Source: Zingiber officinale
Lineage: Eukaryota; Streptophyta; Magnoliopsida; Zingiberales; Zingiberaceae
DNA: 64,000 nucleotides
Assembly (NCBI RefSeq): GCF_018446385.1
Contig: NC_055992.1
Location: 99,218,947 to 99,282,946 of the forward strand
Reading direction: 5' to 3'
Under the pieces are notes generated by a model. That model made no database searches and was not told where the DNA came from. It saw only the letters and a program-made list of their open reading frames with translations. The position numbers and the translations under genes were made by a program. The first letter of the stretch is position 1. Each line of letters begins with the position of its first letter. Positions 33,154 to 49,848 of this stretch are shown here, one piece after another.

Positions 33154-34051
33154 AGAAACTCACTTCTCACATCCAAGAAGTCTTTGCAACTTCATAATGC
33201 AACGCAAGCAGATGAAGAAGAGTCTCACTCTTTTGCTTTGTATCCTTATATTACTCTATTTATACTGTCTATTTATTAACTGCTCCTGAAAAAAATCATT
33301 CTGAAGCTAGGATCAGGGTACGCTTTCTTCTGTTACGTGTATATAAGTTGCCAATGTGTACGCTGGTGTGCACAATGGAATATTTTTTACTATTTTTAGC
33401 ATGAATCCTTCTGAGATGGTGTCAATATTTCATTTCTCCATATCTACCTTGCATTTCTATTACTAGTACATGTGCTGAATGGTAGCTGAATCCTAGTACA
33501 AGTGCTTAACATTAGTCTCTGAATCCTAGTACCTTGCATTATCTCCATGTGTGATAGGATTAGGATGGTTAAATATTTCACGTCTTGCCGAGTTTAATTA
33601 CTGAAAGCGGCATACTTATTGGTGCATGCCTTGCACAGTCCCGTATCAAATGTCCAAAAACAAGTCTTCCTCTTGCATAATGAAGCAGATCTTAACTTCC
33701 TAATTTTTCCCTATTTCTGCTGATTGGTTTGTGACTTCACTCCATTTCTAACAAGTAGTTTCATCTCCTACTATTCTGTAATAGCTATTTTTCAAGTTAG
33801 TGCATTTTCCTTGTACAAAGGTACCTCCTACTCGAGCTAAATCCCCAAAACTCACTCGAAGAAAGAGCTACAACGATGCCACCCCAGCTGAAGGACTCAA
33901 CTGTGCTAGAACTTGCGGACAATATCGTCATCATTGTGCCAATGTTGACACTGAGGAAATGAAGAAGAATGTGAAAGGCAGAGAAAACATCAAATGCAGG
34001 CTCACTGTTATTGATCAGACAACAGCTGCTGCAGACATGTTACAGACATGA
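33154..34051 (+). pseudogene. Relic of a WVD2-like (TPX2-family) gene
   Basis: Two separated exon-like pieces. 33154-33240 follows a CAG acceptor and reads RNSLLTSKKSLQLHNATQ then DEEESHSFAL; 33821-34051 reads VPPTRAKSPKLTRRKSYNDA and continues to a stop. Both resemble regions flanking the TPX2 microtubule-binding domain in WAVE-DAMPENED2-like proteins (SKKSLQ…DEED and PTRAKSPKLTRRKS). The TPX2 helix block itself (KLEEK-type) is not found between them, so the gene is incomplete. The assignment rests on motif memory without alignment. Confidence 0.5.
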
Positions 34052-34254
34052 AATGCATTTTGGATTTTAATTTACCTCACAAAAATTTCAAACTGTATCT
34101 AGATGGTGTACGTTTGCGGAGCCTTTGAGACCAAATGGTGTGATGCATAATGCTATAAATTGTGTTATTTATATACATACGTGTAAGATAGCTGCTTACT
34201 ATTTATTATTTAATTTATTATTTATCTATATACATGCATAGTTGATTTTGTAAC

Positions 34255-34448
34255 TAAAAAAAAAAATAAAAAAAAAATAAAAAAAAAATTTAAAAAAAAA
34301 TAATAAAATAAAAAAGTGAAAAAAATAAAAAAGTAAAAAGTAAAATTTTTTTAAAAATTGAAAACAAATTAAAAAAACAAAAAAAAACATAGAAATAAAG
34401 AAAAAAGTGAAAAAGACAAAAATAAAAAATAAAAAAACATAAAATTTA

Positions 34449-34479
<31 letters not shown>

Positions 34480-34480
34480 G
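34255..34480. repeat. A-rich low-complexity tract with (AAT)n
   Basis: More than 200 bases of nearly pure A with scattered T and G, ending in an (AAT/ATA)n microsatellite at about 34450-34478. Confidence 0.85.
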
Positions 34481-34485
34481 GTTGG

Positions 34486-34685
34486 TTTTGTAACCAAGGG
34501 TAATATAGTAAAATATTACACTAGGTTATTCATTAAACTTTCAAACAAATAAGTTTTTATTGCATTACCTAAATTGAACCAAATAACATTTGGTTATGTT
34601 TTATTCCCTATAATCTTGGTTATGTGATTATTTGGTAATCACATAACCAAGATTATATATGATAACTTGAATCAAACGCACCCTA
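34486..34685. mobile_element. Right end of a Tourist-like element
   Basis: Ends …TTGAATCAAACGCACCCTAA. It contains AATCTTGGTTATGTGATTATTTGG and its near complement, a hairpin just inside the end. The same end structure recurs at 35690-35855. The left end of this copy is not evident. Confidence 0.5.
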
Positions 34686-34705
34686 AGGGCGTGTTTGGTT
34701 AGGGT

Positions 34706-35855
34706 GCGTTTGATTGGAGGTTATCAATGATAACCTTGATAGGTTATCAAGGATATCCTTGTTTGGTTTAAGTAATGAATGATTCCGGGTAATGTAATAT
34801 TCCTACCACGTCAGCAATCAGGGAATATAACCCGGAATCAGAAAACCTTAGAAATCTTAGGTTTTCCACGATTTCGGGGTTATCAATATTTTTCCCCCAA
34901 AATTACCCTGCGACACTAGCAGGTGGTTTCCCCCAAAATTACCCTGCGACACTAGCAGGTGGTGAGCAGGAGCAGACGGAGACTGTGGGGGCAACAACGG
35001 CGACTGGGGGCAACGACGGCGACTAGCAATGGCAGTGACGGCAAGAAGGAGGCGACAGTGAGCAACGACGGCGACTGCGAAGCAACGGCGACGGCGAGCA
35101 GGTGGCAGCGGTGATGGTGAGCAGGCGGCAGCGGTGATGGTGAGCAGGCGATGACTGTGAAGAACGACTAAGACCAACCATCACTTGGACGGCGACGACG
35201 AGCAAGTGGCAACGTCAGAGGTTCACGGAGGAGGCGGCCCGTCGGCGGTAAGAAGGAGCGACAGTGAGCAACAATGACAATAACGGAGCAACGACGACAA
35301 CGAGCAGGTGGCGGCGACGATGGCGAGCAAGCGGTGACTGTGAAGCACGATGGCTGAGGCCAGCCATCGCCTGGACAGAGATGATGCGTAGATTGCGCCG
35401 GAGGTCCGTGAAGGAGTCGGTGTGCCGACGGCTTCGTGGAAGAAGATGCCAATAGAAAAAAGGGGCAGGAGGGAGAAACACGGTAACATAAAAAAAAAGA
35501 ATTAAAAATTTAATCACATATATAAATTATTTTAATTATATTTTAAAATATATATAGATTTATTTTAAAATTTAAAAATTATAAATCAATTATACTTATT
35601 TATTATATATATTATCAAGTTATTAATTAATATAATAGTAATAATTATTATTAATATAATTAAATTTATTCTAAAAAATTAATAATGTAATTGATAAGGG
35701 TAATATGGTAAATATTAAATTAGATTATAACATTACCTAGATTGAACCAAACAAGATTAGGATTAACTTTTATTCCCCATAATCTTGGTTATCGGATTAC
35801 TTGGTAATCATATAACCAAGGTCATGTATAAAAATTTGAACCAAACACATCCTAA
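34706..35855. mobile_element. Tourist/Harbinger-like non-autonomous element
   Basis: The inverted ends are TTAGGGTGCGTTTGATT at the left and AACCAAACACATCCTAA at the right, about 1.15 kb, with TTA/TAA at the outer edges. The end sequence is typical of plant Tourist-like elements. The middle (34960-35460) is a GC-rich GGCGACGGCGA-type region that is unlike its AT-rich ends and could be captured DNA. A 36-bp direct duplication lies at 34889-34960. Confidence 0.6.
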
Positions 35856-37019
35856 AAGTCATGACATTATGAATAAACCGAAGACTAAGCATCAGGGATC
35901 AAATAATGGAAAATCTGAAAAGATTCGCTCTGTAGCTTACTGATCTGCATTACTCACTGCGACAAAAGAACTATGGAAATATTAGGCTGGAAAAGAACAT
36001 AATTGTTTAGGAATGTGCTGTAAAGTTTACCAGTGAAATCCCTGCTAGATAAGAACTCCAATAAATATCATTGCAAATCTATTAAAAGTGTTTTTGTATA
36101 ATTGAAGTTGAGGCATGCGCTAAGACAACTAAAGAAGTAACAATAACAACACAATTCTTATGTTAGGACATCCTGTGCAGTGTGTACACTAATATCATGG
36201 TAGGAAATAGATTGTGTATAGCACCTTCTAATCATAACATGAATACATGAATCACTGCAGCAATGATCTAGGGTTCGAATGTCGATAAAATCGAGATAAA
36301 TGTCTTTCTTATATGTTAGTCATTATTCCAAAGGTGAGTAGTATCTCATGATTTACCTCCTCCGTGTTAACCCTGAAACGAGTTGACGGGGACGCTGGGG
36401 ACAAACGTATTCATCTTTTACCACCCTGAATCACTGCAACAATACTTTACATTTTAGGATTAGGGCAACTTATTAGAAGCAACCTTTCTTGTATTTGATT
36501 ATTGTTTTGTGAATATTTGTCTAGATGTCGTAACATATTGTGAAAAAAACAATAGCTAACTTGACTCCAGACTCTAGCTCAGAATGAATCCTTGGATATG
36601 CACATCGGACTGGAGCCGCCAATGGTTAATAGCACACTTGATCATAATTGAAGCAGTGAAAATAGGCTAAAATATGCATAAAAGATCTCAGATGCACACA
36701 ATAATTCTCGATAAGTAAAGTTTGGAGGTTAATGGGCGACTTTCATCTTAGACCTTCAACAAGGTCTAACAGCTTGGATTTTTTTTGCACTCTACTCTTG
36801 AACAACAAACGAAGACTCCAAATCTACATCCCCTACAAAGCATTTCTAACTGTTCCAACAACAAGATCTGAGAAATCATTGTTCCAGCAGAAACCTGGCG
36901 CTTTTAGAGGGGAGATAGACTTCGCTTACATCCAGTTTGACAATGAAAAGCCCCAAACCATTTGACAACATCCCCAGCCGATTCAGATCCCTAGGCTCTT
37001 CGATTAGTTTGGTTTAAAC
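35856..37019. other. Intergenic DNA with a possible SINE-like segment
   Basis: No gene is recognised. Near 36265 AGGGTTCGAATGTCG resembles a Pol III B box. It is followed by CTCCTCCGTGTTAACCCTGA and ACGGGGACGCTGGGGAC (36355-36405), which looks like the body of a dispersed short repeat. The assignment is weak. Confidence 0.3.
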
Positions 37020-38588
37020 TTGATACTGTCCGAAAACGGGAAGGTGGCAAGCTCGGGATATGGTTACTGCGTTGACTGGATGTAGACCGCGTCCCGCTCT
37101 GTGAAACCAGTAACGTCAGTGCCGAGCCAGGGAAGGGGTCCTCGGCGTTGACCCTCCGACGCTTAAGTCGGTCACTTGAACTGTAGAGGAAAGCGGAGCA
37201 ACAGTAACGCAAGTGCAAATAGTAAATAACACGTACCTCCACCGGTGCTTGGACCCCCCTTTATATAGAGTCCTTGTGGGTGACATGCACGCTCATCGAG
37301 GCATTGACACGTTCTCCAATGTGCCCTATAAAAGGACCTATTAAGAAAGTGTTTCTGACACCATACTTTAACAGGACATGTATATCCCTGACAAAAAAGC
37401 AGAAGTTTTCGCCGTACGATCCGCCTGTTGACTATGCCTCATGTCAGCGACACTATCTCCCAAAATGATATCGAGAGATATAATAATGATCCTGCTGCTT
37501 GACCGAGCGAGGTAGCCGCTCGGCCGGGACTTCTCTGTTCTGTCGGCCTTAGCTGCTCTTCCTTGTAGTGACTGGGCGTAGTAGCTTATCCCTCCTGATC
37601 AGACAAGCTCTTCGGTCTCCTCAACGTCCTGTCGTTTTGCACTGAGCGTCTGGCTATCTTACCGTATTATCTCGAGCTGGACGGGTGGTCAGCTCAGACA
37701 AGTCTCTTACTGATCGAACACTGATTGCCCCGACTGACCGTTGTAGTCGACCTCCGCTCGGACACTGTAGGCGAGCCTTTTGGCACCCTAGCGTTGACCA
37801 CATTGACTTTGACCTCCACCTCAGCATTTGTCCCGCGTCGAGCGAGCCCCTCTTTATCGCCGCATCACAAGCCTTCCTCTCAAGTCTAATCGAAGGAGGT
37901 TGCAAGTCCGACTGACTGGACCAATAGAGTCTTCGATGATTTCCACGTCTGATCAGACCATATATGCTCCCGAGTTTCTAATCGGAACAAATGTCTACGC
38001 TGTTTGGCTTTATTTCGCTGGCTGGGTTTGTAGCAGCCGCTCGGATCATACCTCCCAAGGCAGATAGTGAATCGGTTGCTTGGCTGTATGATAACTCACT
38101 CTCTGTGCCGATCGGGATGATCGGCGACAACACTTAGTGAAATTTCTCCTTTCCCTGCACTCCCTAGGATGAACGTTCTTTCATAGTAGCCGACGTCATC
38201 CAAATTTCTTGAAGACCGTGCAAATCTCTGATCATTATGGTCAAGCATGCGGTCATACATTTAATTAAGCCTCATTAATGTCTTCTGATAGCTAAACGTC
38301 ATGTATCCCACTTTTTGTCGCCGCACATTTGATGTGACAGGCGGATATCCGCTGATGATGTGACAGACGCCTTTTTTCAAATTCTACAGCCGGATCTTTT
38401 CCTAGTTTTTCGAACCCTAGATCGAACGACTCTAGGTGATCGACAGCGAGGTTTATAAACCTTACTCTTCGAGCCTTCTCTCCGACGCTTCATCTCTTCT
38501 TCTTCTCCGGTGATTATTTTCTATAAGCTTCTTCGCTCTTTCCTTATTGGAATCTGTTCATTGCTCCTTCTCGAATCTTTTATTTTCG

Positions 38589-39110
38589 ATGGCCAGCTCT
38601 TCACAACCCCCCGTCCTCGTCCCTGGGTTCTGGTATACTTCCACCGAGTCCAGGTTCGACGGGGACAACATTGAAACGCTGAAATCAACCTACCATTTCC
38701 CTTCCAATTATCAAGTTGTCATTCCATCAGCTTACGACCGACCACATGAACCACAGGTTTTCTGTGTTTTTTTAAGGATCAGTTCACCGCTGACCTTCGA
38801 TTCCCCGTTCATCCCTTTTTTTTCCGTTGTTTGTAAATACTTTCATATTTCCCTTAATCAGCTGGTGTCGAACTCTTTTAGACTACTGTGCAGGGTCGTA
38901 GTTTTGTTCCGTCTGCACGACATTCCCTTAACTCCTCGACTCTTCCATTATTTTTATTATCCTAAATTGTCCGAGCCGAAGACCTTCTTGTTCCAAGCCC
39001 GAGTGGACTTGGTTTTTTTTTTGATAAAATGTCGTCCTCCAATAAGCATTGAAGGGACAACTACTTCTTTCTTCGTTTTCCCGAGCGGCCAGACTTCCCA
39101 ACCGGCTGAT
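38589..39110 (+). pseudogene. Antisense extra ORF of a Tat-type element (plant transposon protein domain)
   Basis: Starts ATGGCCAGCTCT. It reads MASSSQPPVLVPGFWYTSTE, then SNSFRLLCRVVVLFRLHDIPLT and FHYFYYPKLSEPKTFLFQAR, resembling the 'putative gypsy-type transposase' domain (PF04195) found in plant elements. It runs opposite to gag-pol and lies between integrase and 3' LTR, as known for antisense ORFs of the Tat lineage. A TATAAA at about 38453 and a pyrimidine-rich leader precede it. The frame shifts near 38755 and after 39010, so it is broken. Its function is unknown. Confidence 0.6.
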
Positions 39111-39179
39111 AGATAGAAGTGATGAATCCCCCATCGCTTGGGAAGTATAGAAGTCAATCGGACTTTCTCCAGGCAGCTT

Positions 39180-40010
39180 CCAGTTTGGTCTCCGCTCGGC
39201 GTTCCCCTCGTCGTAGAGTTGCACCGCTTCGCCGCCGTACACCAACTTGAATGGTGTGACATCGGTCGCCTCCTTTGGTGTCATGCGAAGAGCTCATAGG
39301 ACACTGGGTCGAATCGACCCAGTTGCCTCCCGCGTGGTCGAGCCGAACCCGTAAACCTCTGAGGATCTCCCGATTGGTGACTTCCGCCTGACCGTTGCTC
39401 TGGGGATAGGCTACTGAAGTGAAAGCCTGCTGAATGTCATAACCTTTGCATCACTCTTGAGCCTCTGTCCAGCAAATTACCTCCCGTTGTCCGAGACGAA
39501 CTTGCAAGGGATGTCAACCGACACAAGATATTTTGCCAGATAAACTTGATGACTATCTGTTTGATTATCTTTGTTAGCAGCTCGACCTCCACTCATTTTA
39601 AAAAATAATCCACCACGACACGTAAGGAATCTTCGCTGACCGATCGCCATTGGAAACGGTCAACGATGTCCATACCCCATTGGTTGAATGAGCAAGACAT
39701 CATGGATGTCTTCATTTCCTTGGTCGATCAATGCGGGATGTTCTGATACTTTTGGCACGACAGACAGGTCGCTACTGTCCGAACGACATCATCTTGAAGC
39801 GTAGGCCAGAAATATCCGATGAGGAGGATCTTTCGGGCCAGCGATTGACCGCTCGTATGACTTCCGCAAGAGCCTTGGTGCACTTCCTGAAGGATGTATT
39901 CCGCGTCCTCCGGTCCAACACACTTGAGCAGGGGCCTGGAGCAAGCTCTTTTATACAGCAGATCCCTGATCAGGGTGAACCGTTCGACCCTCTTTTTCAG
40001 TAAGCGGGCT
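39180..40010 (-). pseudogene. Gypsy 2 integrase remnants
   Basis: Minus-strand fragments include MTPKEATDVTPFKLVYGGEA and LYDEGNAERR, with zinc-binding and core pieces upstream in broken frames (39400-39980). Too many stops to code. Confidence 0.6.
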
Positions 40011-40209
40011 TCCTCCTAATCGGCAGGTGTGATGCCCGATCGGAGGAACTCTATTAGTGTTGTCCTCCAGTCACTCGGAAAAGTTATTCTTCCATCCTGT
40101 CGATGCGCACCGCCAATGAGACTTGCTCGATCGGCTGCTCTATTACGATCGGCGACAATGAACTGGCTAATTGAGCCAATTCATCCGCAGCCTGATTTTC
40201 CGACCGACG

Positions 40210-41700
40210 AATATTTTAGATCACCACCTCTTGAAAACCAGCTTTTAACTTCTCAAAAGCTTCTACATATAACCTGAGTAAACCAACTATCAAGGCTTCA
40301 TATTCAGATTCATTATTCGTCGCCCGATAATCCAGCCGAACGGACAGCTGCATCCTGTCCTCCCACAGCGAAATTAGAAGAATGTCGATCCTGTTGCCTT
40401 GCCGAATGGATGGGTCATCCACGTATATCTTCCATGTTGCATCTGGCTCGGCGTTCTGGACCTCGGTAATAAAATCAGCTAAGACCTGGCCCTTGATCGT
40501 TATTCGGGGTTGATACTGTATGTCGAATTCGCTCAGCTCGGTTGTCTATTTAATTAGCCGTCCGGATGCTTTTGGGTTGAGAAGGACCTTCCTAAGGCAT
40601 TGTTGGTCATCACGATGATGGCATGCGAAAGAAAGTAAGGATGGAGTCTCCGAGCGACGAACACTAGTGTGTATGCCAACTTTTCAAAATAGATGTAGCA
40701 GGACTCTGCATCTTTTAATATATGACTTAGAAAATACATAAGCTGTTGCTCATGGCCATTCTGCCTTACCAATGACAAGTCAACCGCATACTCGGTTGAT
40801 GATAAGTAGATCCAGAGCGGCTCGTTAGCGCTCGGCTTAGCCATTACATGCAAGGAGTTAAGGTACTCCTTGAGCTCCTCCAACGTCTTGTCGCACTCCG
40901 CGTCCCATTGAAATTTTATCACTCGGCGCAACACCTTGAAGAACGGATGACTTCAGTCGGATGACTTGGATATGAACCTTGACAGCGCAGTGACCCGCCC
41001 GATCAGCCGTTGGGCCTCCTTCAAGTTACGAGGCGGGGCATGTCCTGTAGCGCCTTCACCTTGCTCGGATTTGCATTGATGCCCCGTTCGATGATGATGT
41101 ATCCGAGGAAGCGGCTACTCTACGCCGAACATGCACTTGTTTGGATTCAACTTTATTTCATAGGCCCTCAAGGTTCGACAAGTTTCCTCAACGTTTGCAC
41201 AAAGGTCAACAGCTTGGAGGAATTTTATTAATATGTTATTGACATATATATCCATGTTGCAGTCGATCTGGCGTTGGAACACCTTGTTCATTAGCCTCTG
41301 GTAGGTGGCGTCGACATTCTTCAATCCGAACGATATGACATTGTAGCAATAGGTTTCGTTGGCCGTTATGAAGCTAACCTTCTCTTGATCCTCTCGGGCG
41401 AGCAGCACTTGGTGGTATCCTTGGTACGCATCGAGCATGAAGATCAGCTCGTAGCTCGCCGTAGAGTCCACTATATCTGATCTATCCTAGGCAGCGGATA
41501 GAAATCCTTCGGGCACGCTTATTCAGATCGCAGAAGTCGATGTAGACCCGTCACTTATTACCCGGCTTAGAGACTAGCACGACATTGACCAGCTAGCTTG
41601 AGAATTGGACATCATGGATGTGGCCGACCTCCAGTAACTTTTCTATCTCCGCCGGATGATCTGGTTTTGGTTCGCGCTGAAGTCCCTCTTCTTTTACTTC
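40210..41700 (-). pseudogene. Gypsy 2 RT and RNase H remnants
   Basis: The frame 41471-41115 has IFMLDAYQGYHQVLLAREDQ, FGLKNVDATYQRLMNKVFQ and MDIYVNNILIKF, so the catalytic YVDD is YVNN. 40934-40554 is RT-linked RNase H (WDAECDKTLEELKEYL), and 40422-40216 has YRATNNESEYEALIVGL of the second RNase H. It is inactive by sequence. Confidence 0.75.
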
Positions 41701-41829
41701 ACAGGCCAACCTTTTTGGCATCCTAGCGTTGACCACCTTGATTTTGACATCCACCTCGGCATTTGACCCACGCCGAGCGGACCCCTCTTTATCACCGCAT
41801 TAAAATTGAGAAGAATACTGAATACGCAC

Positions 41830-41962
41830 CGATTTGCAAGAGGAAATAGAAGAGTCGGCAAACATTGAGGGAGATATTGGCGATGAATTCGCGGTTCTCC
41901 CAGTCAGCCTGGATGGCGATCCCTACGTTCACAGCATTGGTGATTCCAACGGCCCTCGCTAT
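41830..41962 (-). pseudogene. BRK1: BRICK1 exon 1 relic
   Basis: A 44-codon segment reading ARAVGITNAVNVGIAIQADW, then ENREFIANISLNVCRLFYFL and LQI, ending G|GTGCGT at a 5' splice site. It matches exon 1 of BRICK1/HSPC300, the small SCAR/WAVE-complex subunit that promotes Arp2/3 actin nucleation. Length and splice phase equal the normal first exon. The start codon is ATA instead of ATG, and a conserved Arg is Cys. Exons 2 and 3 are not found to the left; gypsy element 2 debris begins about 20 bases into the intron. It is therefore a dead gene fragment. Confidence 0.8.
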
Positions 41963-42428
41963 CCGTCGTTGAGCAAGCAGAGAAGGCGTTTGCTGTTTTG
42001 TTAGGGTCCCGGTGTCAAATATGCTTAAGCTCCTTTTCCTTTTATAGTCGAAGGAAGGAAGATGCAAAATAGAGGATTAATTAATTAAATTATCTTCCAG
42101 TTTTCCCCGTTTTAATATATTTATCAATAAATTTACCCAGCAGGAATATATTTCACTTAATCTCTGAGCTGCTTCTTTCTGACAAGAGAGAGCTTAAATT
42201 CTAATTACGGATTCTTTAAAGATTCAAAAACCCAGATAAAAAAAAAACAAAATAGCAGCACAACTTGTTTCATTCCGCCTCTGCATCGCTCTGTCTCGCA
42301 TTTGTATAATCTTATGTTACATCGTGTTACATATGCACAAAGTTGGATAAACGTCAAACACTCTTCGGTAGAAGGGAACTTCAACTATAGAAGATGCTGA
42401 CAAGTCGTCCCTGGATGAGGTTAACAAT

Positions 42429-47230
<4,802 letters not shown>

Positions 47231-47336
47231 GTCGACGAGATGCGAAAGGAGATCGAGGAGGCGGGAAGGAGCAAGTGGAAGGCACGAAACAAACCCTAGG
47301 TTTCGTAAAATACTGGAAGAGCGGTGGAGAACATCA

Positions 47337-47343
47337 ATTTATA
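47337..47343 (-). promoter_or_regulatory. TATA box of eIF4A-III
   Basis: TATAAAT on the minus strand about 107 bases upstream of the ATG. An AAACCCTAG element (telo-box-like, about 47291-47299), common near starts of plant translation genes, lies between it and the ATG. Confidence 0.5.
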
Positions 47344-48530
47344 GACGTGAGGCGAGGAGAGGCTGTTCGTTGACAATCCTAATTTGTCGGAGAAAACGGA
47401 ACGGGGGTTTAGTTTTTATTGCAATTATGCACAAAGGTCCTCTAAATTTCGATTTTCGTGTAGTTTTAAAGTAATGTTAACCATGCCTATCAGAGTTTGA
47501 ATGCTACTAAACGAATACTCTATATTATTTTTTAAAATGTGCCTAGGGCTATGAGATCCCTTTATCACAGTATTAGTTACGGTGTATTTATAAAAAAATT
47601 AAATAAATAAGATGTGTAATTAAGGAATGTTAATTTTTAAATGGGCCATTTGAGTACTTTCTAATTTATTAGGATGATAAATAAAATTTTTTATGGAGCT
47701 GGATGAGTCATCTCATATGTTCGATATAATTAATTATTTTTTTATATATTATTTTTTTTTAGAATGTGCATATGCTTCAATTTTAGCCAATAAAAAAATA
47801 ATAAATTTCATTCAGCATAGGATAAATTGAAAAGTAGTATTTACAACACGATCAAAAAATTAAACATATTTTAATTACGCACTCTATTTAAAGAATAAAT
47901 TATTATAAATTTATCGTACTTAGAAATAGAACTACGAATATCTGAGAACAATTTGCATGTCCGGCCGTGCACCGTAATCCGGAGCAAAAATGAAAATTTT
48001 CCGACCTGCCGGATCAATTAGGAGAAGGCTGTCTATCAAATATTTTTTAAAACAAAAAAATATATGCCCATTAAAAAAAAAAAAAAAAAACTTATCAAAC
48101 TTCTCGCCCTACCAATTTTTGTTAAGTTTGGGCTTCAACATTGCGTTGGCATTAGCTTGCATCTTAGTTAACAAACCCACCCTAGCCCAGCCAAGAGACT
48201 GAGACGGTCGAGACATGTGTTGACCTGCCCTTTAATATTATTTAATAAAAATAATCATATTAAATTAAGCTAAATTTAAAATATATTGAAATCGTTATTG
48301 ATTTGTTTCTTTATATATAAGATTGAGTTTAATTTAAGCTTGAAGTTAAGGCTTTATGTGGCTGCCCTATCATGCATTATTGGAGTCTTAATGCTCTGAA
48401 GTTATGGTACCATGGCAAAATATTTAGATTATCATGTAGATATTCATAGTTCGATCTTTAGCTATGGTTTATTTGTAAGATTTTTTTCTCTAAATGAGAA
48501 GTACAACCAAATGATGCTGAGCTTCTATGC
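47344..48530. other. Intergenic region upstream of eIF4A-III
   Basis: AT-rich DNA with a poly(A) tract near 48073. No gene is recognised. Confidence 0.4.
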
Positions 48531-49061
48531 TAGGGGTGAGCAGTCAACCCGTCAAACCAATCAACCCGCTTATACCGACCCGAACCGAATCGAAAAAAAA
48601 TAATCCGCCGGATATAGGGCTGGATGTAGGGTCCTAATATTATATTGTCTGATTTAGTAGGGCCGGATAGTTTTTTATCCCAATAACCGAACCAACCTGA
48701 TCCGTGATCATTCCTACTTGTAGCAACTAATGTTGATAAGCTATTACACGTTGTAGCAACTACTGCCGATAAGCTGCTATACGTTGTAATAGCTATTTCC
48801 GATTAACTGCTATAACGTGTAATGAGTAATGTCTATTAGCATTTTAAATTTTTTTTTTTTTATATTTATATTTATATTTTATATTTCATTGGATATAAGG
48901 TCGGATATCCAAATAACTGACCACCCCGTTGGATATCTGATACATAAGAATTGCCGGATAGAGGGCCGGATGTAGGTCCCGATTTTGCATTATCTGATCT
49001 AGTAGGGTCGGATAATTTTTTAGCCCAATAACCGAACCAACCCGATCCGTGATCACCCCTA
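48531..49061. mobile_element. hAT-type MITE with duplicated interior
   Basis: The ends TAGGGGTGAGCAG and (complement) TAGGGGTGATCACGG are flanked by TTCTATGC and TTCTATGT (48523-48530, 49062-49069), an 8-bp target duplication with one mismatch. The terminal ~95 bp (GGATGTAGG…CCGATCCGTGATCA) is also present internally at about 48620-48720. Three 33-bp units (GTAGCAACTAATGTTGATAA type) lie at 48720-48815. Confidence 0.85.
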
Positions 49062-49373
49062 TTCTATGTTGACTCCCACGTGTTCTTCCCGATTTATCCT
49101 GATGGCCGGTAGAAACTTCTATCGAATCAGGCCAATAAGAAATTTCTGTCTGATCGAACTGATCACCTCAGAAATAGTCAGAGGCTAACCAGATTTTTAT
49201 ATTATTGGAGTCTTAACTGTACTGTAAGGAAGTTTTTTCAGTTAGTGAAAAGTAGGTTTAAGAATATTAATCATCTTGGTATTTTTTGATTTTTCTTAAT
49301 GGTGGGTGGAAAATTTTCATGAGCCGAGTTGATCACCCCTAAGATTAGTCGGTTCAAAAAATGAGATACATGT

Positions 49374-49848
49374 ACGAGTGTAAACGAGTCAAGCTGCTTA
49401 TGAATTATTCGGATCTCGGTTAAAAAAAAAAAATCGTTCGAGTTCATTTAATTAAGTTATCAAGCCAAACTCGAGACAGATTTCGAACTTAAAGACATTA
49501 TCGAATCAAGCTCAAGTTTAACAATATTTGATTCATGAACTCATAAATATATTCATTTGAAGACTTATGAATATATTAGTTTGGAGACTTGCGAGCATAT
49601 ATTATAATTATTATTATAATTAATTATCTTAAATATATTTGAACTAAGCTCGTTTAATTTTTAAATTACCTTTTGTCAAGTCCAGTTTGATCCAAGTTTG
49701 AGCTATTTAATTTTATTAGAGTCAAACTTGAGCTTAAGAATTAAAATTTGAATCGAACTCGAGCTAAGTCCGAGCTTAAGAATAACAAACTAAGTTAGAA
49801 CTTGAGCTTCTTAGTATTCAACCCAGCTGAGTTCGATTAGACTCCTAC
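49374..49848. mobile_element. Second hAT-like MITE
   Basis: The ends ACGAGTGTAAACGAG and (complement) GTAGGAGTCTAATCGAAC are imperfect inverted repeats, with ATACATGT / ATACATGG as target duplication. The interior alternates GAGCTTGAG and CTCGAACTT motifs typical of foldback-rich plant MITEs. Confidence 0.6.

Larger units (their letters stand above)
37020..41810 (-). mobile_element. Decayed Tat-type Ty3/gypsy element 2
   Basis: On minus: an LTR-like fragment (41704-41810), RT (about 41690-40985), RNase H pieces (40934-40554; second RNase H about 40422-40216), integrase (about 40010-39180), an antisense extra ORF (38589-39110 on plus), then LTR-like DNA (37020-38080). The stretch 41704-41810 matches 37768-37868 (CTAGCGTTGACCACNTTGA…), so the two are parts of the two LTRs. 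gag and protease are missing, which suggests a large internal deletion. There are many stops throughout. Confidence 0.75.

Noticed and set aside
34857-35517. Several overlapping Arg/Pro/Ser-rich frames on minus
   Set aside because: They come from the GC-rich simple repeats in the core of the Tourist-like element, with no known domain or stable frame.
36265-36280. tRNA gene suggested by GGTTCGAAT
   Set aside because: No cloverleaf can be drawn around it and no acceptor stem is present; at most it is a B-box of a SINE-like repeat.
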